Positions 1 through 7,316 are shown, numbered from the stretch's first letter. The stretch: 7,562 nucleotides of DNA from an uncultured Flavobacteriales bacterium (GCA_937876095.1 CALFIE010000048.1:1-7562), one strand, 5' to 3'. Notes: generated from the letters alone by a model not told the origin. Translations and numbers: made by a program.

Positions 1-120
1 ATTAATTAAATAGTAATAATATTTGTTAATTTTCATCAATTCATTTTTGCTGATGCATTTTTTTATGATTTTTTGATTTAAATTTATCTTTATACAAATT
101 ATCATTAAAAATAATTCAAA

Positions 121-142
121 TAAATTTCATTAATGAAAATTA
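121..142. repeat. 22-bp near-perfect palindrome upstream of kdsD
   Basis: The core TTTCATTAATGAAA (125-138) is a perfect 14-bp dyad. It extends to 121-142 with a single mismatched pair (A124/A139), so 20 of 22 bases are symmetric and there is no loop. It lies 86 bp before the kdsD start in a non-coding, roughly 80% AT region. The loop-free symmetry suits a dimeric DNA-binding protein better than an RNA hairpin, but AT-rich DNA makes such dyads by chance fairly often. No regulator or clear promoter could be tied to it. The rest of 1-228 shows no gene, RNA or convincing promoter. Confidence 0.35.
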
Positions 143-228
143 GGTAAATCCAAAGATTTAAACCTCATAATTAAAGATATTATAGTTTACAATTTCCATA
201 TATAGCGAGAATAGTAAAAACGGAACTT

Positions 229-1188
229 ATGACAAATACTGAAATTCTTCAATTAGCAAAAAATGCACTTGCAATAGAAATTAGCGAAATAGAAAGTCTG
301 AAAAACCGTCTAGATGAGCAATTCCTAAAAGCACTGGAACTCATCAATTCTGCAAAAGGCAAGTTAATTGTAGTCGGAATCGGGAAATCTGCGCACATTG
401 CCAACAAAATGGTGGCAACCTTCAATTCTACAGGTACTCCTTCGCAATTTTTGCATGCAGCAGAAGCTATTCACGGAGATTTGGGTGTAATTCAGAAGCA
501 AGATGTGGTTTTATGCATTTCTAATTCAGGAAATTCACCAGAAATTGTTACGCTATTACCTTATTTGAAATCCTATTCTTCTTCACTAATTGGTATGACC
601 GGAAATTTGCAAAGCAAATTGGCAGAAATTGCAGATGTGGTTCTCAATACTTCGGTTGAGAAAGAAGCCTGCCCAAACAAATTGGCTCCAACCAGTTCTA
701 CCACCGTACAAATGGCTCTTGGTGATGCTTTAGCAGTTTGTTTGATGGAGATGAATGGTTTCAAAGATACCGATTTTGCAAAATTTCATCCGGGTGGAAG
801 TTTGGGCAAAAATCTCACTGCAAAAGTAGACCAGTTTTTATCTTCGCAAAAACCAGAAATTCCCGAAAATGCCACCATAAGAGAAGTAATTATCTCTGTA
901 AGCGCTTCTAAACACGGTGTAACTGTAGTTACTGAAAACGAACAGATTTTGGGAATAATTACAGATGGAGATATACGCAGAATGCTGCTCAATCAAGGAG
1001 ATGTTTCGGCTGTTTTGGCTCGAGATATGATGAGCAAAAATCCGAAAACCGTAGATAAAAACCTCTTGGCTAAAGAAGCGATGGCAATTCTCAAAAATTA
1101 CAACATCGGACAATTGGTAGTTACAGACCACGGAAAATATTTCGGAATTATAGATATCCACCGATTGTTAGATGAAGGAATTGTTTAA
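229..1188 (+). CDS. kdsD: KpsF/GutQ-type arabinose-5-phosphate isomerase
   Basis: This cytoplasmic enzyme should interconvert D-ribulose 5-phosphate and D-arabinose 5-phosphate, the entry step to Kdo and so to LPS inner core. The 319-aa length is usual for the family. An SIS sugar-isomerase domain spans about residues 35-185, with the sugar-phosphate motif ISNSGNSPE (97-105), followed by two CBS domains (about 205-258 and 266-319). Residues matching the E. coli KdsD active site are all present at a constant offset of six: Lys53, Glu105, Glu146 in KEACP, and His187 in HPGGSLG. The ATG at 229 has an A-rich leader without a Shine-Dalgarno sequence, normal for Bacteroidota, and gives the expected N-terminus. 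tatC follows after 87 bp on the same strand. A GutQ or capsule-specific KpsF paralogue cannot be excluded from sequence alone, but the domain layout and catalytic set are clear. Confidence 0.93.
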   Translation: MTNTEILQLAKNALAIEISEIESLKNRLDEQFLKALELINSAKGKLIVVGIGKSAHIANKMVATFNSTGTPSQFLHAAEAIHGDLGVIQKQDVVLCISNSGNSPEIVTLLPYLKSYSSSLIGMTGNLQSKLAEIADVVLNTSVEKEACPNKLAPTSSTTVQMALGDALAVCLMEMNGFKDTDFAKFHPGGSLGKNLTAKVDQFLSSQKPEIPENATIREVIISVSASKHGVTVVTENEQILGIITDGDIRRMLLNQGDVSAVLARDMMSKNPKTVDKNLLAKEAMAILKNYNIGQLVVTDHGKYFGIIDIHRLLDEGIV

Positions 1189-1190
1189 AA

Positions 1191-1239
1191 ACAAGATACA
1201 AGAAAAAAGTAAAAAGAGAAAAGTTATAGTTAAAAGTAG
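1191..1239 (+). repeat. Degenerate heptamer tandem array between kdsD and tatC
   Basis: Starting 2 nt after the kdsD stop, the sequence splits into heptamers: ACAAGAT, ACAAGAA, AAAAGTA, AAAAGAG, AAAAGTT, then a 6-nt slip and a further unit containing AAAAGT. The key G falls at 1195, 1202, 1209, 1216 and 1223 (exact 7-nt steps), then 1229 and 1236. The first five units fit ANAAGNN. It is purine-rich and non-coding. A related array on the opposite strand lies after the histidine kinase gene (4740-4760). The regular spacing is seen directly; calling it a decayed short tandem repeat is inference. Confidence 0.55.
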
Positions 1240-1275
1240 TTTTACATAAATGAAATTCAGAAATTTAGAAAAATA

Positions 1276-2100
1276 ATGGCAGAAGAAAAAGAAATGTCCT
1301 TTTTAGGACACATTGGTGAATTACGTGGTCATTTGATTCGTTCCATAATCGCCATTGTAATTGGAGCCATCGTAATTGGTTTCAACATCAATTGGATTAT
1401 GGACCATTTATTTTTTGGTCCTACTAGAAACGATTTTCCGACTTTTCGTGCAGTCAATCATTTTTCCAGAATGCTTCTGCACGAAGACAGCATAGAATTA
1501 CCCAAAGAATTTCCGGTGCGTGTACAAAAATTGTATCAGCAGTTCAATGTAATGATGGCGGTTTCTATTTTCGGAGGAATGGTTTTGGCTTTCCCATATT
1601 TGGTTTGGGAATTGTGGCGGTTTGTATCTCCTGCTTTGCACAAAAACGAACGCAAAAATTCACTTTTCGTTATCAACGGAATTTGGATGCTTTTCATGAT
1701 GGGTGTTTTGTGCGGTTACTACCTTATTTTACCATTCGCAATTAATTTCGGGGTGATTTTCAAAATTTCTGACATCATTGTTCCACTCTACGATTTGAGT
1801 GATTACACTACCCTATTTTTGCAAGTAGTTTTAGGAATGGGAGTCATCTTTTTGTTCCCAATGATTGTCTATTTCCTTACTTCTATTGGGATTTTGACAC
1901 CACAATTTATGAAAACCTATCGTAGACACGCCATAGTTTTGATTATGGTAGTTGCTGCAATTATCACACCTGCAGATGTTCTGAGTATGTTGATGGCGGC
2001 ATTCCCATTGCTTTTGTTGTATGAATTCAGCATCATAATGAGTGCTTATACCTTCAAAAAAATCCAGAAAAGAGAACTTGCAATCACCAAAAATTCTTAA
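1276..2100 (+). CDS. tatC: Sec-independent protein translocase subunit TatC
   Basis: TatC is the inner-membrane core of the twin-arginine translocase; it binds RR signal peptides and recruits TatA to export folded proteins. The 274-aa product has six predicted membrane helices (about residues 22-39, 91-113, 130-155, 179-203, 217-235 and 236-256). The N-terminal signature FLGHIGELRGHL (9-20) carries Glu15, matching the signal-peptide-binding Glu15 of E. coli. Glu125 in VSPALHKNER matches E. coli Glu103, and TPADV (231-235) matches the conserved TPPDV. The first periplasmic loop (about 40-90) is longer than in E. coli and contains GPTRNDFPT, a form I associate with Bacteroidota TatC. The intramembrane Glu170 of E. 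coli is replaced by Leu193. No tatA or tatB lies in the window. The stop is 5 nt before the peptidase start, so the two genes are probably co-transcribed. Confidence 0.95.
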   Translation: MAEEKEMSFLGHIGELRGHLIRSIIAIVIGAIVIGFNINWIMDHLFFGPTRNDFPTFRAVNHFSRMLLHEDSIELPKEFPVRVQKLYQQFNVMMAVSIFGGMVLAFPYLVWELWRFVSPALHKNERKNSLFVINGIWMLFMMGVLCGYYLILPFAINFGVIFKISDIIVPLYDLSDYTTLFLQVVLGMGVIFLFPMIVYFLTSIGILTPQFMKTYRRHAIVLIMVVAAIITPADVLSMLMAAFPLLLLYEFSIIMSAYTFKKIQKRELAITKNS

Positions 2101-2105
2101 AAAAA

Positions 2106-3722
2106 ATGAAAAAATTATTTCTTGCATTTATACTGGTTTCAATTACCATTTCTGCGCAAAACTTCACCAAAGCAGATACTTTACGAGGTTCTGAAACCGC
2201 ATTTAGAAATTTTTGGGACGTGAAAAAATATGACGTTTCTGTTACCCCAAATTTTGCAGAAAAATCCATCAAAGGAAGCAACCAAATTTCGTTGGAAATT
2301 ACCAAAGATATTACCAATCCTACCTTTCAGATAGATTTGCAAACCCCAATGAAAGCAGATGCTATCTCATCAAATTTCAAAATTTCAGATCAAAAAATAG
2401 ATGGTAATTTTATCTTTATCTCTACTCAACAAGATTTTAAAAAAGGAGAACAATTTTCAATTAAAATAAATTTTTCGGGCAATCCAACCATTGCCAAAAA
2501 CGCACCTTGGGACGGAGGTTGGGTTTTCACCAAAGACGAAAAAGGAAATCCCTGGATTTCTGTTGCAGATGAAGGAATTGGCGCAAGTGTTTGGCTACCT
2601 TGCAAAGACAGTTGGAGTGATGAGCCTGACCAAGGAGTCATCCTAAACATCGTTACTCCCAAAGATTTGGTAGGAATAGGAAACGGAAAACTGATTTCTG
2701 AAAAAATAGAAAACGACCAAAAAATTTGGACTTGGGAAGTTAAAAATCCTATCAATGCCTACTCCATCATTCCGAGTATTGGTAAATACGTACATTTTGG
2801 AGAAATCTACGAAGGCGAAAAAGGAAAATTAAATTGTGATTATTGGGTTTTAGATTACAATGTAGAAAAAGCAAAAAAACAATTTCAGCAAGTACCACCT
2901 ATGTTGAAATCCTTCGAATATTGGTTTGGACCCTATCCTTTCTATGAAGATTCTTATAAATTGGTAGAAACACCTTATTTAGGAATGGAACACCAATCCA
3001 ATGTAGCCTACGGAAATCACTATCTCAATGGTTATCTTGGTCATGATATGTCAGGAACAGGAGTTGGTTTGAAATGGGACTACATCATCATTCACGAAAG
3101 TGGACACGAATGGTTTGCCAACAATATCACGGCGAAAGATGTCGCAGATATGTGGATTCACGAAGGTTTTACAGATTATTCTGAAACGCTCTATACCGAA
3201 AGTTTGCTCGACAAAAATTCTGCAAATATCTATGTGCAAGGTTTACGTAGAAATATACAAAACAATAGACCCATAATTGGGAATTATGGCGTAAACAATG
3301 AAGGAAGTGGCGATATGTACAGCAAAGGAGCCAATATGCTTCACACGATTCGACAAGTAATAAATAATGATGAAAAATTCAGACAAATTTTACGAGGAAT
3401 CAATCGTGATTTCTACCACCAAACCGTGACTACTAAACAGATTGAAGATTATATTTCAAAAAAATCAGGAATTGATTTTTCATCGGTTTTCAATCAATAT
3501 TTAAGAACCGTGAAAATCCCAACTCTGGAATATACACAAAACGGAAAAACACTGAAATTCCGCTATCAAAATGTGGTAGAAAACTTCAAATTACCTATTA
3601 GAATAAATGGCAACCAAACCATCAATCCGACAGAAAAATGGCAAACCATCAAGTTAAAAACTAAAAAAGAAGTGGTTTTTGATGAAAATTATTATGTGAA
3701 TTATTCAGCAATAAAATCTTGA
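2106..3722 (+). CDS. Secreted M1-family zinc metallopeptidase (aminopeptidase)
   Basis: This is a predicted exported zinc aminopeptidase that would trim N-terminal residues from peptides in the periplasm or outside the cell. Residues 1-17 form a Sec signal peptide with likely cleavage at ISA/QN; there is no lipobox and no twin-arginine. After an N-terminal beta domain (about 35-235, with WLPCKD at 163-168) comes a thermolysin-like catalytic domain. It holds HESGH (330-334) and Glu353 exactly 18 residues on, giving the M1 pattern HExxHx18E: ligands His330, His334 and Glu353, catalytic Glu331. Tyr405 in MYSKGA fits the transition-state Tyr. The exopeptidase loop reads GMEH (293-296) rather than the classical GAMEN. 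At 538 aa it is short for M1: only a small beta domain follows about residue 485, with no large helical C-terminal domain and no obvious type IX sorting domain. It starts 5 nt after tatC and overlaps the convergent gene by 22 bp. Substrate unknown. Confidence 0.92.
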   Translation: MKKLFLAFILVSITISAQNFTKADTLRGSETAFRNFWDVKKYDVSVTPNFAEKSIKGSNQISLEITKDITNPTFQIDLQTPMKADAISSNFKISDQKIDGNFIFISTQQDFKKGEQFSIKINFSGNPTIAKNAPWDGGWVFTKDEKGNPWISVADEGIGASVWLPCKDSWSDEPDQGVILNIVTPKDLVGIGNGKLISEKIENDQKIWTWEVKNPINAYSIIPSIGKYVHFGEIYEGEKGKLNCDYWVLDYNVEKAKKQFQQVPPMLKSFEYWFGPYPFYEDSYKLVETPYLGMEHQSNVAYGNHYLNGYLGHDMSGTGVGLKWDYIIIHESGHEWFANNITAKDVADMWIHEGFTDYSETLYTESLLDKNSANIYVQGLRRNIQNNRPIIGNYGVNNEGSGDMYSKGANMLHTIRQVINNDEKFRQILRGINRDFYHQTVTTKQIEDYISKKSGIDFSSVFNQYLRTVKIPTLEYTQNGKTLKFRYQNVVENFKLPIRINGNQTINPTEKWQTIKLKTKKEVVFDENYYVNYSAIKS

Positions 3723-4669
3723 TTAAATTTTTCTAAATAGTTTCTAAAATAAGGACATTCTTTGTTTTCAGGATCTCGATGCGTTAAATAATGATAAAAA
3801 ATATCAATACTTTGCTTATCATTTTTAGATTTTTGAATTTCAAAAATTTTTTCAACGAGTTTTAATGATTTTTCACTACAAAATTCTGAAACTGTTGAAA
3901 GATAATCGGGATTATTATATTGATTTTCAGATAAATCAATTAAGAAAGGAATAAAATCATCATCGGGAAAATATTTAATTGCAAGGATTGATTTTTCACC
4001 AAAATTTTTAATCAAAGCAATGTCTTCTTGTTTTTTAAACTTCGCTAAAACCGGTAATAATTCTGACACACCATTTTCTTTAACCAACTTTTTTATTTGC
4101 ACATAATTTCTTTGAGTAATCGGAATTTCAAACTGAATATTCTGAAGTAATTGAATATTAATAGGTTTTGAATTAAAAATATAATCTAAAAGTTTTTCTT
4201 TCAGCGCAGAGTTTTCATCAATTTTACTACTATTTTCTTTTAGTGTTAAATTTTCAAACAGTTCAGCACTTAAAAGAAATTCGCCCATTTCTTTGCCTTG
4301 CAATACTTGTTTATGAATGTCAAAAATCTTATCTTTTGAATGAATTGTTTCTTTAAATAGTTTAATCATTGTAAGCGTATCTTTTCTTTCTACAAGAATA
4401 CTATTAACTAAAGATTTCGCATAATATCCGTATTCTCCTTTATAAATATCTTCTATTTCTTCTTTTTTAATATTTTTCGAAATTTCAAATCTTAATTTTT
4501 CAATCTTACTTACAAATTCATCAGCATCTTTTTCGTTAATTAATGAATATGCTGACGTTTTTTCATACAAATTATTGTATTCAAAAATAAGATTTTCAAT
4601 GTTTTTTGAAACTTGAGAAAAGCAAAGAATATTTGCAAAAATTGAAAAACAGAAAACTAATTTTTTCAT
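3701..4669 (-). CDS. Secreted protein of unknown function, HEAT-like helical C-terminal half
   Basis: I do not recognise this 322-aa protein. Residues 1 to about 18 are a Sec signal peptide (MKKLVFCFSIFANILCFSQ); Cys16 lacks a proper lipobox, so a lipoprotein is unlikely. The mature part is rich in Lys, Glu, Asn and Ile and looks almost wholly alpha-helical. Residues about 188-295 resemble paired HEAT-type helices, for example around ELLPVLAKF and FIPFLIDLS, which would suit a binding rather than a catalytic role. No catalytic motif is visible. Only Cys264 and Cys305 remain in the mature chain. By hand count 3721-4670 is about 24% GC, against roughly 35-43% in most sampled neighbouring blocks, suggesting an accessory or acquired gene. 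It is co-directional with the kinase gene 106 bp upstream, and its last 22 bp overlap the peptidase gene. The ATG at 4669 is chosen because it starts the signal peptide. Confidence 0.8.
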   Translation of the reverse strand: MKKLVFCFSIFANILCFSQVSKNIENLIFEYNNLYEKTSAYSLINEKDADEFVSKIEKLRFEISKNIKKEEIEDIYKGEYGYYAKSLVNSILVERKDTLTMIKLFKETIHSKDKIFDIHKQVLQGKEMGEFLLSAELFENLTLKENSSKIDENSALKEKLLDYIFNSKPINIQLLQNIQFEIPITQRNYVQIKKLVKENGVSELLPVLAKFKKQEDIALIKNFGEKSILAIKYFPDDDFIPFLIDLSENQYNNPDYLSTVSEFCSEKSLKLVEKIFEIQKSKNDKQSIDIFYHYLTHRDPENKECPYFRNYLEKFNQDFIAE

Positions 4670-4739
4670 ATAAAATAGGTAATTAAATCCCTAATTGAGG
4701 AAAGAACTTCGTAAATTAAAAACGTTTTTTATCTAAATT

Positions 4740-4760
4740 TCCTCGTATCTCGTCTCTCAA
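4740..4760 (-). repeat. Short heptamer array downstream of the histidine kinase gene
   Basis: Read on the - strand, this stretch gives three heptamers, TTGAGAG, ACGAGAT and ACGAGGA, starting 15 nt after the kinase stop codon. The core ACGAGATACGAG (4742-4753) matches ACAAGATACAAG at 1191-1202 in 10 of 12 positions, both differences being A/G transitions at the same place in each unit. Like the copy after kdsD, it reads in the sense direction of the gene it follows. It lies in the 106-bp gap (4670-4775) before the 322-aa gene. That gap also holds AAAAACGTTTTT (4718-4729); I found no clear promoter in it. Confidence 0.45.
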
Positions 4761-4775
4761 AACCCGAAACGCTCA

Positions 4776-5939
4776 TCAATTTTTCAGAATAATTCTAAAA
4801 GTAGTTCCTTTCCCGACTTCGGATTCGGCAATTTTCAAATCACTGTTATGGTAATCATTTATGACACGTTTTGCCAGACTCAAACCAAGACCCCAACCTC
4901 GTTTTTTGGTAGAAAATCCGGGTTTGAACGCATTATTTATTTGGAATGCGGTCATTCCACAACCAGAATCTCTGAAATCTATGAAAATATTTTTATTTTT
5001 TTTGTACATAAAAATATCCAAATTACCTTCACCTTTCATAGCATCTACCGCATTTTTTACCAAATTTTCAATCACCCAACTCATCAGAATCCGGTTGTGA
5101 GGATAGAGCACTTCCCGATTTGGTAGGTGTAAAGCAAATAGTACTTTTCCAGAAATTCTGGTTTTCAGGTAGTTGAAATTCTGTTGCAGCGTTTCAGACA
5201 AATTCATATCATTCAGTTCGGGAACTGAGCCAATTTTAGAGAAACGTTCTGAAATGGTTTTCAGCCGATCAATATCTTTTTCAAATTCCTGTAAACCTTG
5301 AGAATCAGGATTTTCGAGGCGCAAAATTTCTAACCAACCAATCATTGAAGAAAGTGGAGTACCAATTTGGTGCGCTGTTTCTTTGGCCAAACCTGCCCAA
5401 AGAAAACCTTCATCGGTTTTTTTGATGGTTCTCATCAACCAAATCGAGAAAAAAAGATAGGCCAAAATAAACAATCCCAAAAAGTAAGGATAATATTGTA
5501 AATTATTGAGCAATTGTGAGTTATCATAAAAAACCAACTGTTTTTGTTCTTTAGAAATATTCATTTCGATCGGTTGGTAATTGCTTCCCATTTTCAAAAC
5601 GAGTTCTTGAAGTTTTTGTGGATTGTTTTTAATTTCTTCGGGAATATTTCTGGTAACATCTGCACCCAATGGTTTTTTATTGGCATCGGTAATAATTACC
5701 GGAAGTTGGTCATTTTCAGTAAAAATACTCAAAAGCAATTCGTTGGTATTACCATCAATTTGCTCATTGGATTGTTGGATTTTCATAGCTTTTGTAAAAA
5801 CCTGAATCCTACTGATTTCTTTGTTTCTGAGTTCTTTAATTAAAAAAACTGAATACATCACCAATAGAAAAACAATGGCAGTAAATACAAAATAGACCAG
5901 CCAAATATTGATTCTCGATAAAAAAGGGCGCAGTTTCAT
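4776..5939 (-). CDS. Membrane-bound sensor histidine kinase
   Basis: This is a two-component sensor that should autophosphorylate on His190 and pass the phosphate to a response regulator. The 387-aa chain has a first membrane helix (about 12-34), a periplasmic sensor region (about 35-148) and a second helix (about 149-169). The DHp domain contains AKETAHQIGTPLSS (185-198), and the HATPase_c domain has N box ENLVKNAVDAM (291-301), G1 DSGCGM (324-329), F-box-like FKPGFSTK (338-345) and G2 RGWGLGLSLAKRV (347-359). No clear HAMP, PAS or receiver domain is seen, so the linker is short. All residues needed for kinase activity appear intact. The start codon abuts the dacB stop with no gap (TAG then ATG on the - strand), implying one transcript and translational coupling. 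There is no partner regulator in the window. Linkage to dacB suggests cell-wall sensing, but the ligand cannot be deduced. Confidence 0.93.
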   Translation of the reverse strand: MKLRPFLSRINIWLVYFVFTAIVFLLVMYSVFLIKELRNKEISRIQVFTKAMKIQQSNEQIDGNTNELLLSIFTENDQLPVIITDANKKPLGADVTRNIPEEIKNNPQKLQELVLKMGSNYQPIEMNISKEQKQLVFYDNSQLLNNLQYYPYFLGLFILAYLFFSIWLMRTIKKTDEGFLWAGLAKETAHQIGTPLSSMIGWLEILRLENPDSQGLQEFEKDIDRLKTISERFSKIGSVPELNDMNLSETLQQNFNYLKTRISGKVLFALHLPNREVLYPHNRILMSWVIENLVKNAVDAMKGEGNLDIFMYKKNKNIFIDFRDSGCGMTAFQINNAFKPGFSTKKRGWGLGLSLAKRVINDYHNSDLKIAESEVGKGTTFRIILKN

Positions 5940-7316
5940 CTATTGAAGTGGTTTAAGAACTTGTAACAATGCATCTGAAATATTTGAGCCTTGATAATTA
6001 TTAATAATAATAGAAAAAACAAAGTTTTTTCCAGATTTTGAGGTGTGAAAACCAGCAAACGATTTGGTATCTTTCATAGTGCCGCTTTTCATTTTCATAC
6101 CATTTTCGTGTACAGGAAAACCATCGTAATAAGCACTGAACCATGATTGTTTTTTGGCGTACAACAACGCCTGAACTTCAGCACGAGCCGAAACGTAGTT
6201 TTGTGGCGACAAACCGCTCCCATCAGCAAAATTAATCATTGCCGAATTGATTCCTTTAGATTTCCAAAAATCTTGTAAAAAATCAACTCCTGCTTTGAAG
6301 TTGCCTTCGTTTCTTTTCTCTTTTGCAAGGGTTTTGATGAATGTTTCGCCGTACAAATTCACACTTTTCCTGAAAAACCAATACACCAATTTGTCTAAAG
6401 TTGGTGATTTGTAGTCAAAAAATGCAGTTTGTTTGTTAAAAACCGATGGTTTTTCTCCGTGGATTTTCATTTCAGACACGGTATTTATTTTCCCTGAAAC
6501 GTCGATTCCTGCGTCTTTGCATTGTTGCAGAATTTCTACAGCCAGTTGCAATGGCGGATTTGGAGTTGCACCAGAAACCGTCATTGTTTTACCTGCAGGT
6601 AACATTCCATTTATCAATGCAACGTCTGAATGTGGCGCCGTGAAAATGAGACTTTGGTCAGAAATTCCGCCCGTTTTCAATTCATTTACCCAATGAACTT
6701 TTTGCAAATCGATATTAAAATTTTTGAAATCTTTACCATTAATATTGATGTCGAACTGATTTTCTCGCCAATTAACGCCCCAAACTCCGGCTCCGTAGTA
6801 ATTTCCCATATCATTCCAAGGCCAACCTCCCGGAATATTTTGAAAATCAAAATAAGAATCATCTATGATGATATTTCCAGAAATTTTAGAAATTCCTTTG
6901 TTTTTGATGGCTGCAACCAGTTTTTGTAAAAAATTTTCGGGTTTATAAGCCTCAAAACGCCAAGTTCCTAAAGATGGATCACCAGTAGAATACACCACCA
7001 AATTGCCATCTAAAACACCACCAGAAATTGTTCCGGTGTAACTTGCAGAAGTAGTATATTGGTAATCCTTACCTAAAGTTTCTATTACACAAGCTGCCGT
7101 GAAAATTTTCTGTGTAGATGCAGTAGAAAGACCTTTGTTACCTTGATATTCGTACACCAAATTGCCACTTTCGTCGGCAACATATAGAGAAAGATTCGCA
7201 GAATAGGCTGCAGAAGAAGCCAACAATTTTTTGGTAGCCGCGTCTAATTTCTGTGCAACGGTTTGTGCAAAAAGTAGATTGGTAGACAATAGGATTGCTG
7301 CAAGTATCTTTTTCAT
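5940..7316 (-). CDS. dacB: PBP4-type D-alanyl-D-alanine carboxypeptidase/endopeptidase
   Basis: This periplasmic class C penicillin-binding protein (peptidase family S13) should remove the terminal D-Ala of peptidoglycan stem peptides and/or cut DD-crosslinks. The 458-aa product begins with a Sec signal peptide (1-17, cleavage near LFA/QT). All three active-site motifs are present: SxxK as STQK (Ser67, Lys70), SxN as SVN (318-320) and KTG in the variant form KSGTM (410-414). The roughly 250-residue spacing between the first two is typical of PBP4, as are GDPSL (112-116) and DGSGLS (365-370). The frame stays open 44 codons further upstream, but I start at 7316: the MKKILAAILL signal peptide begins there, it is preceded by the A-rich leader AATAAAATCAAACAAAAAA, and the extension would bury the signal peptide. 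The histidine kinase gene follows with no gap, so the pair is an operon. Confidence 0.94.
   Translation of the reverse strand: MKKILAAILLSTNLLFAQTVAQKLDAATKKLLASSAAYSANLSLYVADESGNLVYEYQGNKGLSTASTQKIFTAACVIETLGKDYQYTTSASYTGTISGGVLDGNLVVYSTGDPSLGTWRFEAYKPENFLQKLVAAIKNKGISKISGNIIIDDSYFDFQNIPGGWPWNDMGNYYGAGVWGVNWRENQFDININGKDFKNFNIDLQKVHWVNELKTGGISDQSLIFTAPHSDVALINGMLPAGKTMTVSGATPNPPLQLAVEILQQCKDAGIDVSGKINTVSEMKIHGEKPSVFNKQTAFFDYKSPTLDKLVYWFFRKSVNLYGETFIKTLAKEKRNEGNFKAGVDFLQDFWKSKGINSAMINFADGSGLSPQNYVSARAEVQALLYAKKQSWFSAYYDGFPVHENGMKMKSGTMKDTKSFAGFHTSKSGKNFVFSIIINNYQGSNISDALLQVLKPLQ

Noticed and set aside
838..1161. Open frame of 107 codons on the - strand inside kdsD
   Set aside because: It lies antisense to the CBS domains of kdsD, has no recognisable domain and no leader; a shadow of the real gene.
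1237..1244. TAGTTTTA as a -7 promoter element for tatC
   Set aside because: It misses the final G of TANNTTTG, has no -33 TTG at the right distance, and overlaps the heptamer array.
4718..4729. Perfect palindrome AAAAACGTTTTT in the kinase/322-aa gene gap, considered as a terminator
   Set aside because: It has no loop and almost no GC in the stem, so it would not form a stable RNA hairpin; simple A/T tracts explain it.
5544..5843. Open frame of 99 codons on the + strand inside the kinase gene
   Set aside because: It is antisense to the periplasmic domain of the kinase and has low-complexity composition typical of a shadow frame.
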